From Burkholderiales bacterium (GTDB lineage Bacteria > Pseudomonadota > Gammaproteobacteria > Burkholderiales > Burkholderiaceae_E), in NCBI GenBank assembly GCA_027489195.1, contig JAIYAG010000116.1:1-14034 (forward strand): a stretch of 14,034 nucleotides of DNA. The letters run 5' to 3'. Under the pieces are notes generated by a model. It had not been told where the DNA came from. It saw only the letters and a list, made by a program, of their open reading frames with translations, and did not search any database. Positions within the stretch are counted from its first letter, which is position 1, and each line of letters starts with the position of its first letter. The translations under genes were made by a program, and so were the position numbers. Of this stretch, positions 6,568 to 13,104 are shown piece by piece.

Positions 6568-7206
6568 ATGAAACGCATCACACGTCGTGAATTCGTCGCA
6601 GCCGTCGGCGCCGCGGGCCTCGCAGCCGGTGCGCACGCGCAGCAGGGCGGGACCGGCGAGGGCCACGAGTTCCGCGCGGTCAAGCCGCCGGCCCCGAGCG
6701 ACGCGCCCGCCGGCAAGGTCGAGGTGGTCGAGTTCTTCTGGTACGGCTGCCCGCACTGCTACGCCCTCGAGCCGGTGCTCAAGGACTGGCTCAAGCGCCT
6801 GCCGCCGGAGATCGCGTTCCGCAAGGCCCACGTGCCCTGGCAGGTGCAGGCGCACCAGCAGCTGTACTTCACGCTCGAGACGATGGACAAGGCCCTGGCG
6901 CTCGAGGACAAGGTCTTCGCGGCCATCCACGTCGACCGCAACAAGCTCGACACGCCCGACGCGATGGCCGACCTGGTCGCCAAGAACGGCGTCGACCGCA
7001 AGCAGTTCCTCGACACCTACCAGTCGTTCGGCGTGCGCACCCGGATGCAGCGCGCCACGCAGCTCGCCGCGGCCTACCAGATCGACGGCGTGCCGACCCT
7101 CGGCGTCGCCGGCCGCTTCGTGACCTCGCCGTCCATGACGGGCTCGAACGCGGCTGCGCTGAAGGTCGTCGAGCAGCTGGTCGCGCGCGTTCGCAAGGGC
7201 GCCTGA
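6568..7206 (+). CDS. dsbA: Thiol:disulfide interchange protein DsbA
   Basis: A 212-residue periplasmic thioredoxin-fold oxidase that introduces disulfides into exported proteins and is normally re-oxidised by DsbB. The active site is CPHC (61-64) in EFFWYGCPHCYALEPVL, and the cis-proline loop is GVPTLGV (Pro176). The inserted helical domain lies between them (about 90-160). The signal peptide begins MKRITRREFVAAVG and ends AHAQQ, with likely cleavage after Ala24. Its TRREFV resembles a Tat motif, which is unusual for DsbA because E. coli DsbA uses the SRP/Sec route. The start is supported by GAGGA (6556-6560), which overlaps the stop codon of the SPOR gene, pointing to translational coupling. 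No dsbB is in the window. Confidence 0.95.
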   Translation: MKRITRREFVAAVGAAGLAAGAHAQQGGTGEGHEFRAVKPPAPSDAPAGKVEVVEFFWYGCPHCYALEPVLKDWLKRLPPEIAFRKAHVPWQVQAHQQLYFTLETMDKALALEDKVFAAIHVDRNKLDTPDAMADLVAKNGVDRKQFLDTYQSFGVRTRMQRATQLAAAYQIDGVPTLGVAGRFVTSPSMTGSNAAALKVVEQLVARVRKGA

Positions 7207-7235
7207 GTCCGCGCCGGACGCACGCGGCCACGCCG

Positions 7236-8006
7236 ATGCGCGTCTTCGTCACCGGCGCCTCCAGCGGACTGGGCGAGGCGATCGCCCTCGAGTACGCGCG
7301 CCGCTCGCCCGGGGCGGTGATCGGCATCGCGGCCCGCCGCGGCGAGGCGCTCGCCGCGCTCGCGGCGCGGATGCCCGGGGTCACCGCGGTGCCGTATCCG
7401 CTCGACGTGACCGACCGCGCCGCGCTGCAGGCCGCGGGCCGCGATTTCGTCGGGCGCTTCGGCGCCCCGGACGTCGTCGTCGCGAACGCCGGCATCAACG
7501 GCCCGACGATGACCGGCACGCCCGGGGACGACGCGAGCTTCGAGCGCATCCTGCGCACCAATGTCGTCGGCGTCTTCGACACCTTCGCGCCCTTCGTCGA
7601 CGCGATGCGCGCGCGCGGCTCGGGTGCGCTGGTGGGCATCGCGAGCGTCGCCGGCATCCGCGGCATGCCCTCGCTCGGCGGCTACTGCGCGTCGAAGGCC
7701 GCGACCATCGCCTACCTCGAGAGCCTGCGGCTCGAGCTCAGGGCGAGCGGCGTGCGCGTGGTGACGATCGCGCCGGGCTACATCCGCACGCCGATGACGG
7801 CCCCCAACCGCTATCCGATGCCCTTCCTGATGGAGGCCGACGCGTTCGCCGCGCGCGCGGCCGACGCGATCGCGCGGGGGCGCAGCTTCACGGTGATCCC
7901 GTGGCAGATGGGCTGGGTCGCCCGGCTGCTGCGCGTGCTGCCGGACGCGCTGTTCGATGCGGCCTTCGCGCGCGCGCCGCACAAGCCTCGCACCCCGCCG
8001 ACGTGA
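7236..8006 (+). CDS. SDR-family oxidoreductase
   Basis: A 256-residue short-chain dehydrogenase with TGASSGLG (6-13), DVTD, NAG (84-86), catalytic Ser137 in GIASVAG, and YCASK (Tyr150, Lys154), with the usual 13-residue Ser-Tyr spacing. The beta-2 region reads AARRGE (two Arg, no acidic residue), which suggests NADP(H) preference. After the core, PGYIRTPMT and a C-terminal hydrophobic segment (QMGWVARLLRVLPDALFDAAF) resemble SDRs such as YdfG/DltE-type enzymes and may touch the membrane. The substrate is unknown. The gene lies 29 bp after dsbA with no clear ribosome site, so it probably depends on upstream transcription. Its stop codon overlaps the GTG start of the next gene. Confidence 0.9.
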   Translation: MRVFVTGASSGLGEAIALEYARRSPGAVIGIAARRGEALAALAARMPGVTAVPYPLDVTDRAALQAAGRDFVGRFGAPDVVVANAGINGPTMTGTPGDDASFERILRTNVVGVFDTFAPFVDAMRARGSGALVGIASVAGIRGMPSLGGYCASKAATIAYLESLRLELRASGVRVVTIAPGYIRTPMTAPNRYPMPFLMEADAFAARAADAIARGRSFTVIPWQMGWVARLLRVLPDALFDAAFARAPHKPRTPPT

Positions 8007-8773
8007 GCGGCCCGCCGCGCATCGTCAGTCTCGTCCCGAGCCTCACCGAGCTGCTGTTCGCGCTGGACCTCGGGCCGCAGGTGGTCGGGCGTACGGGATT
8101 CTGCGTGCACCCGCGCGACGCGGTGCGCGCCGTCCCCAAGGTCGGCGGCACCAAGACCGTGGACGTCGAGAAGATCCTCGCGCTGCGCCCGACCCACCTG
8201 GTGGTCAACATCGACGAGAACGAGCGGCCCACCGTCGAGCGGCTGGCCGAGCACGTGCCGAACGTGATCGTCACGCATCCGCTGCGCGCGGTCGACACCC
8301 TCGACCTCTTCGATCGCTTCGGCCGGGCCTTCGATCGCATGCCGCAAGCCGCCCGTCTGAGCACGGCGTGGCGGGCCGCACGGGACGAAGCGCGAGGGCG
8401 ACAATGGCGCGCCCTCAGGGTGGTGTACCTGATCTGGAAGGAGCCGTGGATGACGGTTTCGCGCGACACATTCATCGCCGACATGCTCGCGCAGGTCGGA
8501 CTCGACGTCGTCGTGCCGGACTCGACGCGCCGCTACCCGGAAGTCGACTGGGCCGCCCTCCCGCCGGCCTCGGCCGACCTGATCCTGTTCTCGAGCGAGC
8601 CCTACCGGTTCCGCGAGCGCGATACCCGGGCCTTCGCCGAGGCGCACGGGCTCGCGCCCCATCGCTGCCTGACGATCGACGGCGAGATGACCTCGTGGTA
8701 CGGACCGCGGGCGATCGAGGGGCTGCACTACCTGACCCGCCTGCGCTCGACGATCGAGGAGCGCCTGGCGTGA
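8003..8773 (+). CDS. BtuF-like helical metal/cobalamin-binding protein, no signal peptide
   Basis: A 256-residue protein of the helical-backbone metal receptor (periplasmic-binding-protein class III) fold. It begins RIVSLVPSLTELLFALDLG, the family's N-terminal signature, followed by VVGRTGFCVHP, KVGGTKTVDVEKILALRPTH and, in the second lobe, YLIWKEPWMTVSRDTFIADM and ADLILFSSEPYRF. Such proteins usually deliver vitamin B12, heme or iron chelates to ABC transporters. The start is taken as the GTG at 8003, inside the SDR stop (GTGA overlap), because homology begins a few residues later. The upstream in-frame extension is not hydrophobic, so there is no export signal, and no permease or ATPase gene is nearby. 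A cytosolic binding role is therefore possible. What it binds cannot be read from sequence. Confidence 0.83.
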   Translation: MSGPPRIVSLVPSLTELLFALDLGPQVVGRTGFCVHPRDAVRAVPKVGGTKTVDVEKILALRPTHLVVNIDENERPTVERLAEHVPNVIVTHPLRAVDTLDLFDRFGRAFDRMPQAARLSTAWRAARDEARGRQWRALRVVYLIWKEPWMTVSRDTFIADMLAQVGLDVVVPDSTRRYPEVDWAALPPASADLILFSSEPYRFRERDTRAFAEAHGLAPHRCLTIDGEMTSWYGPRAIEGLHYLTRLRSTIEERLA

Positions 8774-8793
8774 GCCCCGAAGGCTGCAGTTCG

Positions 8794-9867
8794 ATGCGCC
8801 GCCTGATCGGCGGCGCGACCCTCCTCGCGATGGCGCTGGTCGCCGGCTGCAGCAGCGTGCCGATCGAGCCCGCGTCGCCGGTGCACCTGCCCGAAGCGGC
8901 GCCGGTCGTCGAGGCGCCGCCGGCGCCGGTCGCGCAACCGGTGGCGCCGGTCGTGCCTCCTCCCAAGGTCGCGAAGCCGGTCCGCCCGAAGCCCGTGCCG
9001 CGGGTCTCGCGCGGCGGCGCGTACTACATGGACGACGGCCCCGGCGACAACCCGCCGGACATGGCTGCGATCCCCGATGCGGTGCCGCGCGCCGAGCCGC
9101 TGCATCCGATCGCCAACCGTCCGTACACGGTCTTCGGCAAGGGCTACGTGCCCAAGCCCGAGGCCGCGTCGCTGCGCGAGCGCGGCCACGCCTCGTGGTA
9201 CGGCCGCAAGTTCCACGGCCGCAAGACCTCGAGCGGCGAACGCTACGACATGTACGGCATGACCGCCGCGCATCCGACCGCGCCGATCCCGAGCTACATG
9301 AAGGTGACCAACGTGCGCAACGGCCGTACGGTGGTCGTGCGGGTCAACGACCGCGGCCCGTTCCTCAACCGCCGCGTGATCGACCTCACCTACACCGCGG
9401 CCTACAAGCTCGGCTTCGCCGATGCCGGCAGTGCCGAGGTCGAGGTCGAGATGCTCACGCCGATGGGCCCGCCGGCCCGGCCGCTGCAGACCGCCGTGCG
9501 CGCCGACGTGGCCGCGCTCGATGCCGACACGGTCGTGCGCGTCACGCCGATGGCGGTGCCGATGCTCGCTGAAGCGGCCGCCGAGCGGCTGGCCCTCGAG
9601 ACCGTGGTCGACGACAAGGTGGTGCACGGGGACGTGTCTGCCACCTGGCTGCAGTTCGGTGCCTTCGCCTCGCGTGACAACGCCGAGGCGGCCCGTACGC
9701 GGATGCAGCGCGACCTGCCGTGGTTCGCGGCGCCCGTCGAGCTGGTGCAGCACGGCGAGCTGTGGCGCGTGCAGGCCGGCCCGTGGACGCGTCGCGACGA
9801 GGCGGCGGCGGTGGCCGAGCGGGTGGGCGCAGCCAGCGCGTTCAGGCCGATCCCGGTGATCCGCTGA
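8794..9867 (+). CDS. rlpA: Septal lytic transglycosylase RlpA (lipoprotein, DPBB + SPOR)
   Basis: A 357-residue outer-membrane lipoprotein: lipobox VAGC with Cys19, a Pro/Val/Ala-rich linker (about 21-75), YTVFGKGYVPKPE leading into the double-psi beta-barrel (HASWYGRKFHGRKTSSGE to RRVIDLTYTAAYKLGF, about 132-212), and a C-terminal SPOR domain (about 282-357, TWLQFGAFASRDNAEAA, LWRVQAGPW). Glu149, His160 and Asp186 (in VNDRGPF) keep the exact spacing of the catalytic residues I recall from Pseudomonas RlpA, so it is probably active as a transglycosylase cutting stem-peptide-free glycans at the septum. The ATG at 8794 has GAAGG upstream; an in-frame GTG at 8770 overlaps the previous stop and is a second choice. 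It closes the + operon and converges on rsmI with a 26 bp overlap. Confidence 0.94.
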   Translation: MRRLIGGATLLAMALVAGCSSVPIEPASPVHLPEAAPVVEAPPAPVAQPVAPVVPPPKVAKPVRPKPVPRVSRGGAYYMDDGPGDNPPDMAAIPDAVPRAEPLHPIANRPYTVFGKGYVPKPEAASLRERGHASWYGRKFHGRKTSSGERYDMYGMTAAHPTAPIPSYMKVTNVRNGRTVVVRVNDRGPFLNRRVIDLTYTAAYKLGFADAGSAEVEVEMLTPMGPPARPLQTAVRADVAALDADTVVRVTPMAVPMLAEAAAERLALETVVDDKVVHGDVSATWLQFGAFASRDNAEAARTRMQRDLPWFAAPVELVQHGELWRVQAGPWTRRDEAAAVAERVGAASAFRPIPVIR

Positions 9868-10801
9868 CGGGGGGCGGCTCGTCCGCCTCCACGTCCTCCT
9901 CGTCCGCCACCGCCTCCTCCTCGCGCCCCGCGCGCAACGCGAGCGCGCGCCGGTAGAGGTCGTTCGCACGCAGCCCGGTGGCCCGCGCGGCGATCCGGGC
10001 GGCCTGGCGCACGGGCAGCTCGGCGCACAGCGCGTCGAGCAGCGCGTCGGCGAGCTGCACCTCCGACACCTCGGCGGCAGCCGCGTCGAAGGCCAGGACG
10101 AACTCGCCGCGCCGGTGGTCGGGGTCGGCGGCGAGCCAGGCGGGCAGCTCGGCCGCGCCGCACCGGTGCAGCTGCTCGAAGCGCTTGGTCAGCTCGCGGC
10201 CGACCACCACCCGGCGCCCCGGCTCGAGCGCGGCCGCGAGGTCGTCGGCGGTCTCGACGATGCGGTGCGGCGACTCGTAGAGCACGACCACCGCGTCGCT
10301 GCGCGCGAGCTGCGCGAGCCGGTCGCGGCGCGCCTTGGGGCGGGCCGGCAGGAAGCCCTCGAAGCGGAAGCGCGGCTCGGTGAAGCCCGCCACCGACAGC
10401 AGCGTCGTGACCGCCGCGGGGCCTGGTACCGGGATCACCGGCAGGCCGGCATCGTGCACCGCGGCCACCACGCGCGCGCCCGGGTCGCTGATGCCGGGCG
10501 TGCCCGCGTCGCTGATCAGCGCGACGCGCTGGCCGGCCCGAATGCGCTCGACGATCGACTGCGCCGCGCGCGCTTCGTTGTGCTCGTGGCTGGCGACGAG
10601 CGTCGGCCGCGCGCCGATGTGGTCGAGCAGCACGCGCGAGGTGCGCGTGTCCTCGGCGGCCACGACGTCGACGCGGCGCAGTACGTCGGTCGCCCTAAGC
10701 CCGAGGTCCGAGAGCCGGCCGATCGGCGTGGCCACCACGTACAATCCGGGCTCAAGCCGCTCCGCCTCGGGGCCGCGCCGCTCGGGGTGTTCAAGGTCCA
10801 T
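9842..10801 (-). CDS. rsmI: 16S rRNA (cytidine(1402)-2'-O)-methyltransferase RsmI
   Basis: A 319-residue SAM-dependent tetrapyrrole-methylase-fold enzyme that 2'-O-methylates C1402 in the decoding centre of 16S rRNA. Motifs in order: LYVVATPIGRLSDL (20-33), VVAAEDTRTSRVLLDHIG, SHEHNE, ALISDAGTPGISDPG (SAM-binding loop), VPGPAAVTTLLSVAGF, FEGFLPARPKARRDRL, LYESPHRIVET and VVGRELTKRFE. The usual Asn of ATPIGNL is Arg29 here. The C-terminus adds a short acidic tail (EEEAVADEEDVEADE). The ATG at 10801 gives a normal-length N-terminus; a TTG at 10744 is a less likely alternative. The open frame continues upstream but only as shadow of the opposite gene. Its ATG overlaps the ATG of the divergent lpoA-like gene, and its 3' end overlaps rlpA by 26 bp. 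Confidence 0.95.
   Translation of the reverse strand: MDLEHPERRGPEAERLEPGLYVVATPIGRLSDLGLRATDVLRRVDVVAAEDTRTSRVLLDHIGARPTLVASHEHNEARAAQSIVERIRAGQRVALISDAGTPGISDPGARVVAAVHDAGLPVIPVPGPAAVTTLLSVAGFTEPRFRFEGFLPARPKARRDRLAQLARSDAVVVLYESPHRIVETADDLAAALEPGRRVVVGRELTKRFEQLHRCGAAELPAWLAADPDHRRGEFVLAFDAAAAEVSEVQLADALLDALCAELPVRQAARIAARATGLRANDLYRRALALRAGREEEAVADEEDVEADEPPPVSGSPGSA
10740..10745 (+). promoter_or_regulatory. -10 element of the lpoA-like gene, inside rsmI
   Basis: TACAAT (5 of 6 to TATAAT) on the plus strand within the rsmI 5' coding region. The predicted start near 10752 would give a leader of about 48 nt with AAGG near its end. No -35 box is seen. It belongs to the same TANAAT pattern found before argS, marR and dolP. 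Confidence 0.4.
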
Positions 10802-12005
10802 GCCGTCTCGTCGCGCCGTCGTTCGTGTCGTGCTGCTCGGGGGTGTCGCGGCGCCATTGTGGGTGTCGGCGCAGGGCAGGGCAAACGAGGCTGCGCCGTC
10901 GCCGTCCGCCGTGCCCTCGCAGCCACCTGCTGCGTCGTCCGCCGCGTCGCCTGCCGCGCCGTCCGCCGCGGCCGATCCGGGCGCGCGCCGGCCGCATGTG
11001 CGCTTCGGCGAGGGCCCCATCCTCGTCGGGCTGCTGCTGCCGCGCCAGGACGGTCCGTTCGCGCGTGCAGCGGCCTCGCTGCTCGCCGGCGTCCGGGCCG
11101 CGCACGGCCGCGACGGCGCGGGGGTCGTGGTCGAGGCGATCGAGGTCGACGACCAGGCCGACGAGATCGCCCTCGCCATGGCCGAGCTGCAGGACCTCAA
11201 GGCCGCGCTGGTGCTCGGGCCGGTCACCCGCAACGGTGCGGCCGCGCTGCTCGAGCTCGGCGGTGTCGCCATGCCCACGCTCGCGCTGAACCTGCCCGAG
11301 GGCAATCCGCCGGTGCCCGCGCGGCTGACGTTCTTCGGGCTGGCCATCGAGACCGAGGCGCGCCAGGTCGCCTCGATCGCCTTCGCGCAGGCCCTCGATC
11401 GCGCGGGCTCGCGGCGGCCGCGCGCGGTGGGCGTCACCGTCGCCTCGCCGCTCGCGCGGCGCGGCGCCCAGGCCTTTCGAGACGCCTGGCTCGGGCTCGG
11501 CGGCGAGATGCGCGAGCTGGTGGAGTTCGTCGGGCCGCGGCCCTCGCGCGACCTGCGCGCACGCCTCGGGCAACCGGTGCCCGACGTCGCGTTCCTGTCG
11601 ATGGGCGCCGAGCAGGCCCGCGTGCTGCGCGGCGCGCTCGGCGCGGACACCGCGGTCTGGGGCACCTCGCTCGCGAGCATCGGCAACGGCGCGACGCTGC
11701 GTCTGCCCGAGCTCGACGGGATGCGGCTGCTCGAGATGCCGTGGCTCGTCGAGCCGGACAATCCGGCGGTCATGGCCTATCCCAAGGTGCCCGTCGGCTA
11801 CAACATCGAGATGCAGCGGCTCTACGCGCTCGGCATCGATGCCTTCCGCGCCGGCCGCCAGCTGCTCGCCGGCGACACCGCCTTCGAGCTCGACGGCGTC
11901 ACCGGCCGGCTGCGCTACGACCGCCTCGCCGGCCAGCGCATCGAGCGTACCGCGGTGACGGCAGAGTACCGCGCCGGCGTGCCGACGGTCCTCACCCCGC
12001 CCTGA
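10800..12005 (+). CDS. Penicillin-binding protein activator, LpoA/YraM C-terminal type
   Basis: A 401-residue periplasmic protein with the type I periplasmic-binding fold of the LppC/LpoA family, which stimulates the class A penicillin-binding protein PBP1A in enterobacteria. Signs are ILVGLLLPRQDGPFARAAAS (start of the fold), AALVLGPVTRNGAAALLEL, MPTLALNLPEG, VAFLSMGAEQARVLR and the closing FELDGVTGRLRYDRLAGQRI, a segment typical of this family. An N-terminal signal peptide (MPSRRAVVRVVLLGG, ending near WVSAQ) is followed by a Pro/Ser/Ala linker (about 31-65). There is no Cys anywhere, so unlike E. coli LpoA it is not a lipoprotein, and the TPR-like N-terminal half is absent. Position beside rsmI and yraN supports the assignment. 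The ribosome site is modest (AAGG, 10793-10796). Confidence 0.85.
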   Translation: MPSRRAVVRVVLLGGVAAPLWVSAQGRANEAAPSPSAVPSQPPAASSAASPAAPSAAADPGARRPHVRFGEGPILVGLLLPRQDGPFARAAASLLAGVRAAHGRDGAGVVVEAIEVDDQADEIALAMAELQDLKAALVLGPVTRNGAAALLELGGVAMPTLALNLPEGNPPVPARLTFFGLAIETEARQVASIAFAQALDRAGSRRPRAVGVTVASPLARRGAQAFRDAWLGLGGEMRELVEFVGPRPSRDLRARLGQPVPDVAFLSMGAEQARVLRGALGADTAVWGTSLASIGNGATLRLPELDGMRLLEMPWLVEPDNPAVMAYPKVPVGYNIEMQRLYALGIDAFRAGRQLLAGDTAFELDGVTGRLRYDRLAGQRIERTAVTAEYRAGVPTVLTPP

Positions 12006-12012
12006 GGCGCCG

Positions 12013-12372
12013 GTGGTCGCGCCGCGCCAGCGCGAGGGCTTCGACGCCGAGGCGCGCGCCGAGACCTTCCTCGGCGATCACGGGCTGGTGCCGGTGGCGC
12101 GCAACGTGCGCTTTCGCGGCGGCGAGATCGACCTGGTGATGCGCGACGGCGCGCACTGGGTGTTCGTCGAGGTCCGCGCGCGACGCGACGCGCGCTACGG
12201 CGGCGCCGCCGCGAGTGTCGGCTGGCGCAAGCAGCGGCGGCTCGCGCTCGCCGCGCAGCTCTACCTGCTCGGGCGCTTCGGTCAGCACGGATGGCCGGCC
12301 TGCCGCTTCGACGTCGTCGCCTTCGAGGCCGGCGAGCCGCACTGGATCCGCGGCGCCTTCGAGGCCGGTTGA
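12013..12372 (+). CDS. yraN: YraN family protein (UPF0102), nuclease-fold
   Basis: A 119-residue small cytosolic protein of the YraN/UPF0102 family, which has a restriction-endonuclease-like (PD-(D/E)xK) fold; its biological role is not settled. Visible hallmarks are GFDAEARAETFLGDHGL (about 9-25), ARNVRFRGGEIDLVMRDG with the GEID metal-site residues, and FVEVRARRDARYGGAAASV. In this last segment EVR replaces the more usual EVK, a conservative change at the lysine-like site. KQRRLALAAQLYL and CRFDVVAFE complete the pattern. The start is a GTG at 12013, five bases after GAGG (12004-12007), which overlaps the stop of the lpoA-like gene, so the two are probably translated together. In E. coli the next gene would be diaA; here it is the BON lipoprotein. 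Confidence 0.92.
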   Translation: MVAPRQREGFDAEARAETFLGDHGLVPVARNVRFRGGEIDLVMRDGAHWVFVEVRARRDARYGGAAASVGWRKQRRLALAAQLYLLGRFGQHGWPACRFDVVAFEAGEPHWIRGAFEAG

Positions 12373-12405
12373 GCGCGCCGCGAAAGGACCCGGTTGTACC
12401 CTCGA

Positions 12406-12411
12406 TATAAT
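12406..12411 (+). promoter_or_regulatory. -10 element of the BON lipoprotein gene
   Basis: A perfect TATAAT in the 97 bp gap after yraN. Transcription would start near 12418, giving a leader of about 52 nt with the AGGAGA ribosome site. No good -35 hexamer is found 16-18 bp upstream. This suggests the gene can be expressed independently of lpoA-yraN. Confidence 0.55.
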
Positions 12412-12469
12412 CGCGCCGGTCTCGGCCTCGGGCAGCTCGCCCGGCGCGGGACGCGCCAGGAGAACGCTC

Positions 12470-13078
12470 ATGCACCCGACCCGTAGGCTCGCCGTCGTCT
12501 CCGTCCTGCTCGGCTCGTCGCTCGCCGCCACCGGCTGCCTGCCCCTGGCGGCCACCGGCATGGCCGTCGGCGCGATGGCCGCGCTCGACCGTCGCACGGT
12601 GGGCGCGCAGACCGAGGACACCGAGATCGAGCTGCGCGCCGGCAACCGCATGCCGGATGCGATCAAGGGCGCCCGGGGCGTCGGGATCACCAGCTACAAC
12701 CGCCGCGTGCTGCTCACCGGGCAGGTGCCCGACGAGGCGTCCAAGCTCGACGCCGAGCGCGCGGTGCGACAGGTGCCGGGCGTGCGCGAGGTCTTCAACG
12801 AGCTCGAGACGATCAACCGGGTGACCTTCTCCACGTCGGCCAGCGACACCACCATCACCGCGCGCGTCAAGGCGGGGTACGTGGAGCAGAAGGCGCTCAA
12901 CTCGAACGCGGTCAAGGTGGTCACCGAGAACGGTGTGGTCTACCTGATGGGCCTGCTCACCCAGCGCGAAGGTCCGGCCTACGCCACCGTCGCGAGCCGC
13001 GTCGGCGGCGTGCGCCGCGTGGTCACGCTGTACGAGTACATCACCGACGAGGAACTCGCGCGGCTCACCGCGCGCTGA
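12470..13078 (+). CDS. dolP: Double-BON-domain outer-membrane lipoprotein, DolP/YraP-like
   Basis: A 202-residue lipoprotein: signal MHPTRRLAVVSVLLGSSLAA ending in ATGC (Cys23; position -3 is Ala instead of the usual Leu, a weak but acceptable lipobox). Then come a short hydrophobic/Ala section, BON domain 1 (about 50-118, VGITSYNRRVLLTGQVPDEA, VPGVREVFNELE) and BON domain 2 (about 125-197, TARVKAGYVEQKALNSNAVK, NGVVYLMGLLTQREG, VGGVRRVVTLYEYI). This is the architecture of E. coli DolP (YraP), which sits in the outer membrane, binds anionic lipid at the division site and supports BAM function; transfer of that role here is inference. The start is firm: AGGAGA at 12458-12463, six bases before the ATG. 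It has its own TATAAT element and follows yraN directly, without diaA. Confidence 0.9.
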   Translation: MHPTRRLAVVSVLLGSSLAATGCLPLAATGMAVGAMAALDRRTVGAQTEDTEIELRAGNRMPDAIKGARGVGITSYNRRVLLTGQVPDEASKLDAERAVRQVPGVREVFNELETINRVTFSTSASDTTITARVKAGYVEQKALNSNAVKVVTENGVVYLMGLLTQREGPAYATVASRVGGVRRVVTLYEYITDEELARLTAR

Positions 13079-13104
13079 GCACTCGCGCCTGCGGCGCCTC
13101 GCTT

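Noticed and set aside
8003..8773. Vitamin B12 uptake operon or cobalamin riboswitch around the BtuF-like gene
   Set aside because: The gene overlaps the SDR stop, leaving no leader for a riboswitch, and no btuC/btuD-type gene is present.
7957..8793. Possible fusion of an upstream segment to RlpA
   Set aside because: The frame is open through the BtuF-like gene but is out of frame with it and resembles no protein; the lipoprotein signal at 8794 marks the real start of RlpA.
10802..11773. Long N-terminal extension of RsmI on the minus strand
   Set aside because: The extension is Ser/Ala/Arg-rich shadow of the lpoA-like gene; RsmI homology begins about 20 residues after the ATG at 10801.
10115..12139. 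674-codon plus-strand frame over rsmI, the lpoA-like gene and yraN
   Set aside because: It is in a different frame from the lpoA-like gene and antisense to rsmI; composition only reflects GC bias.
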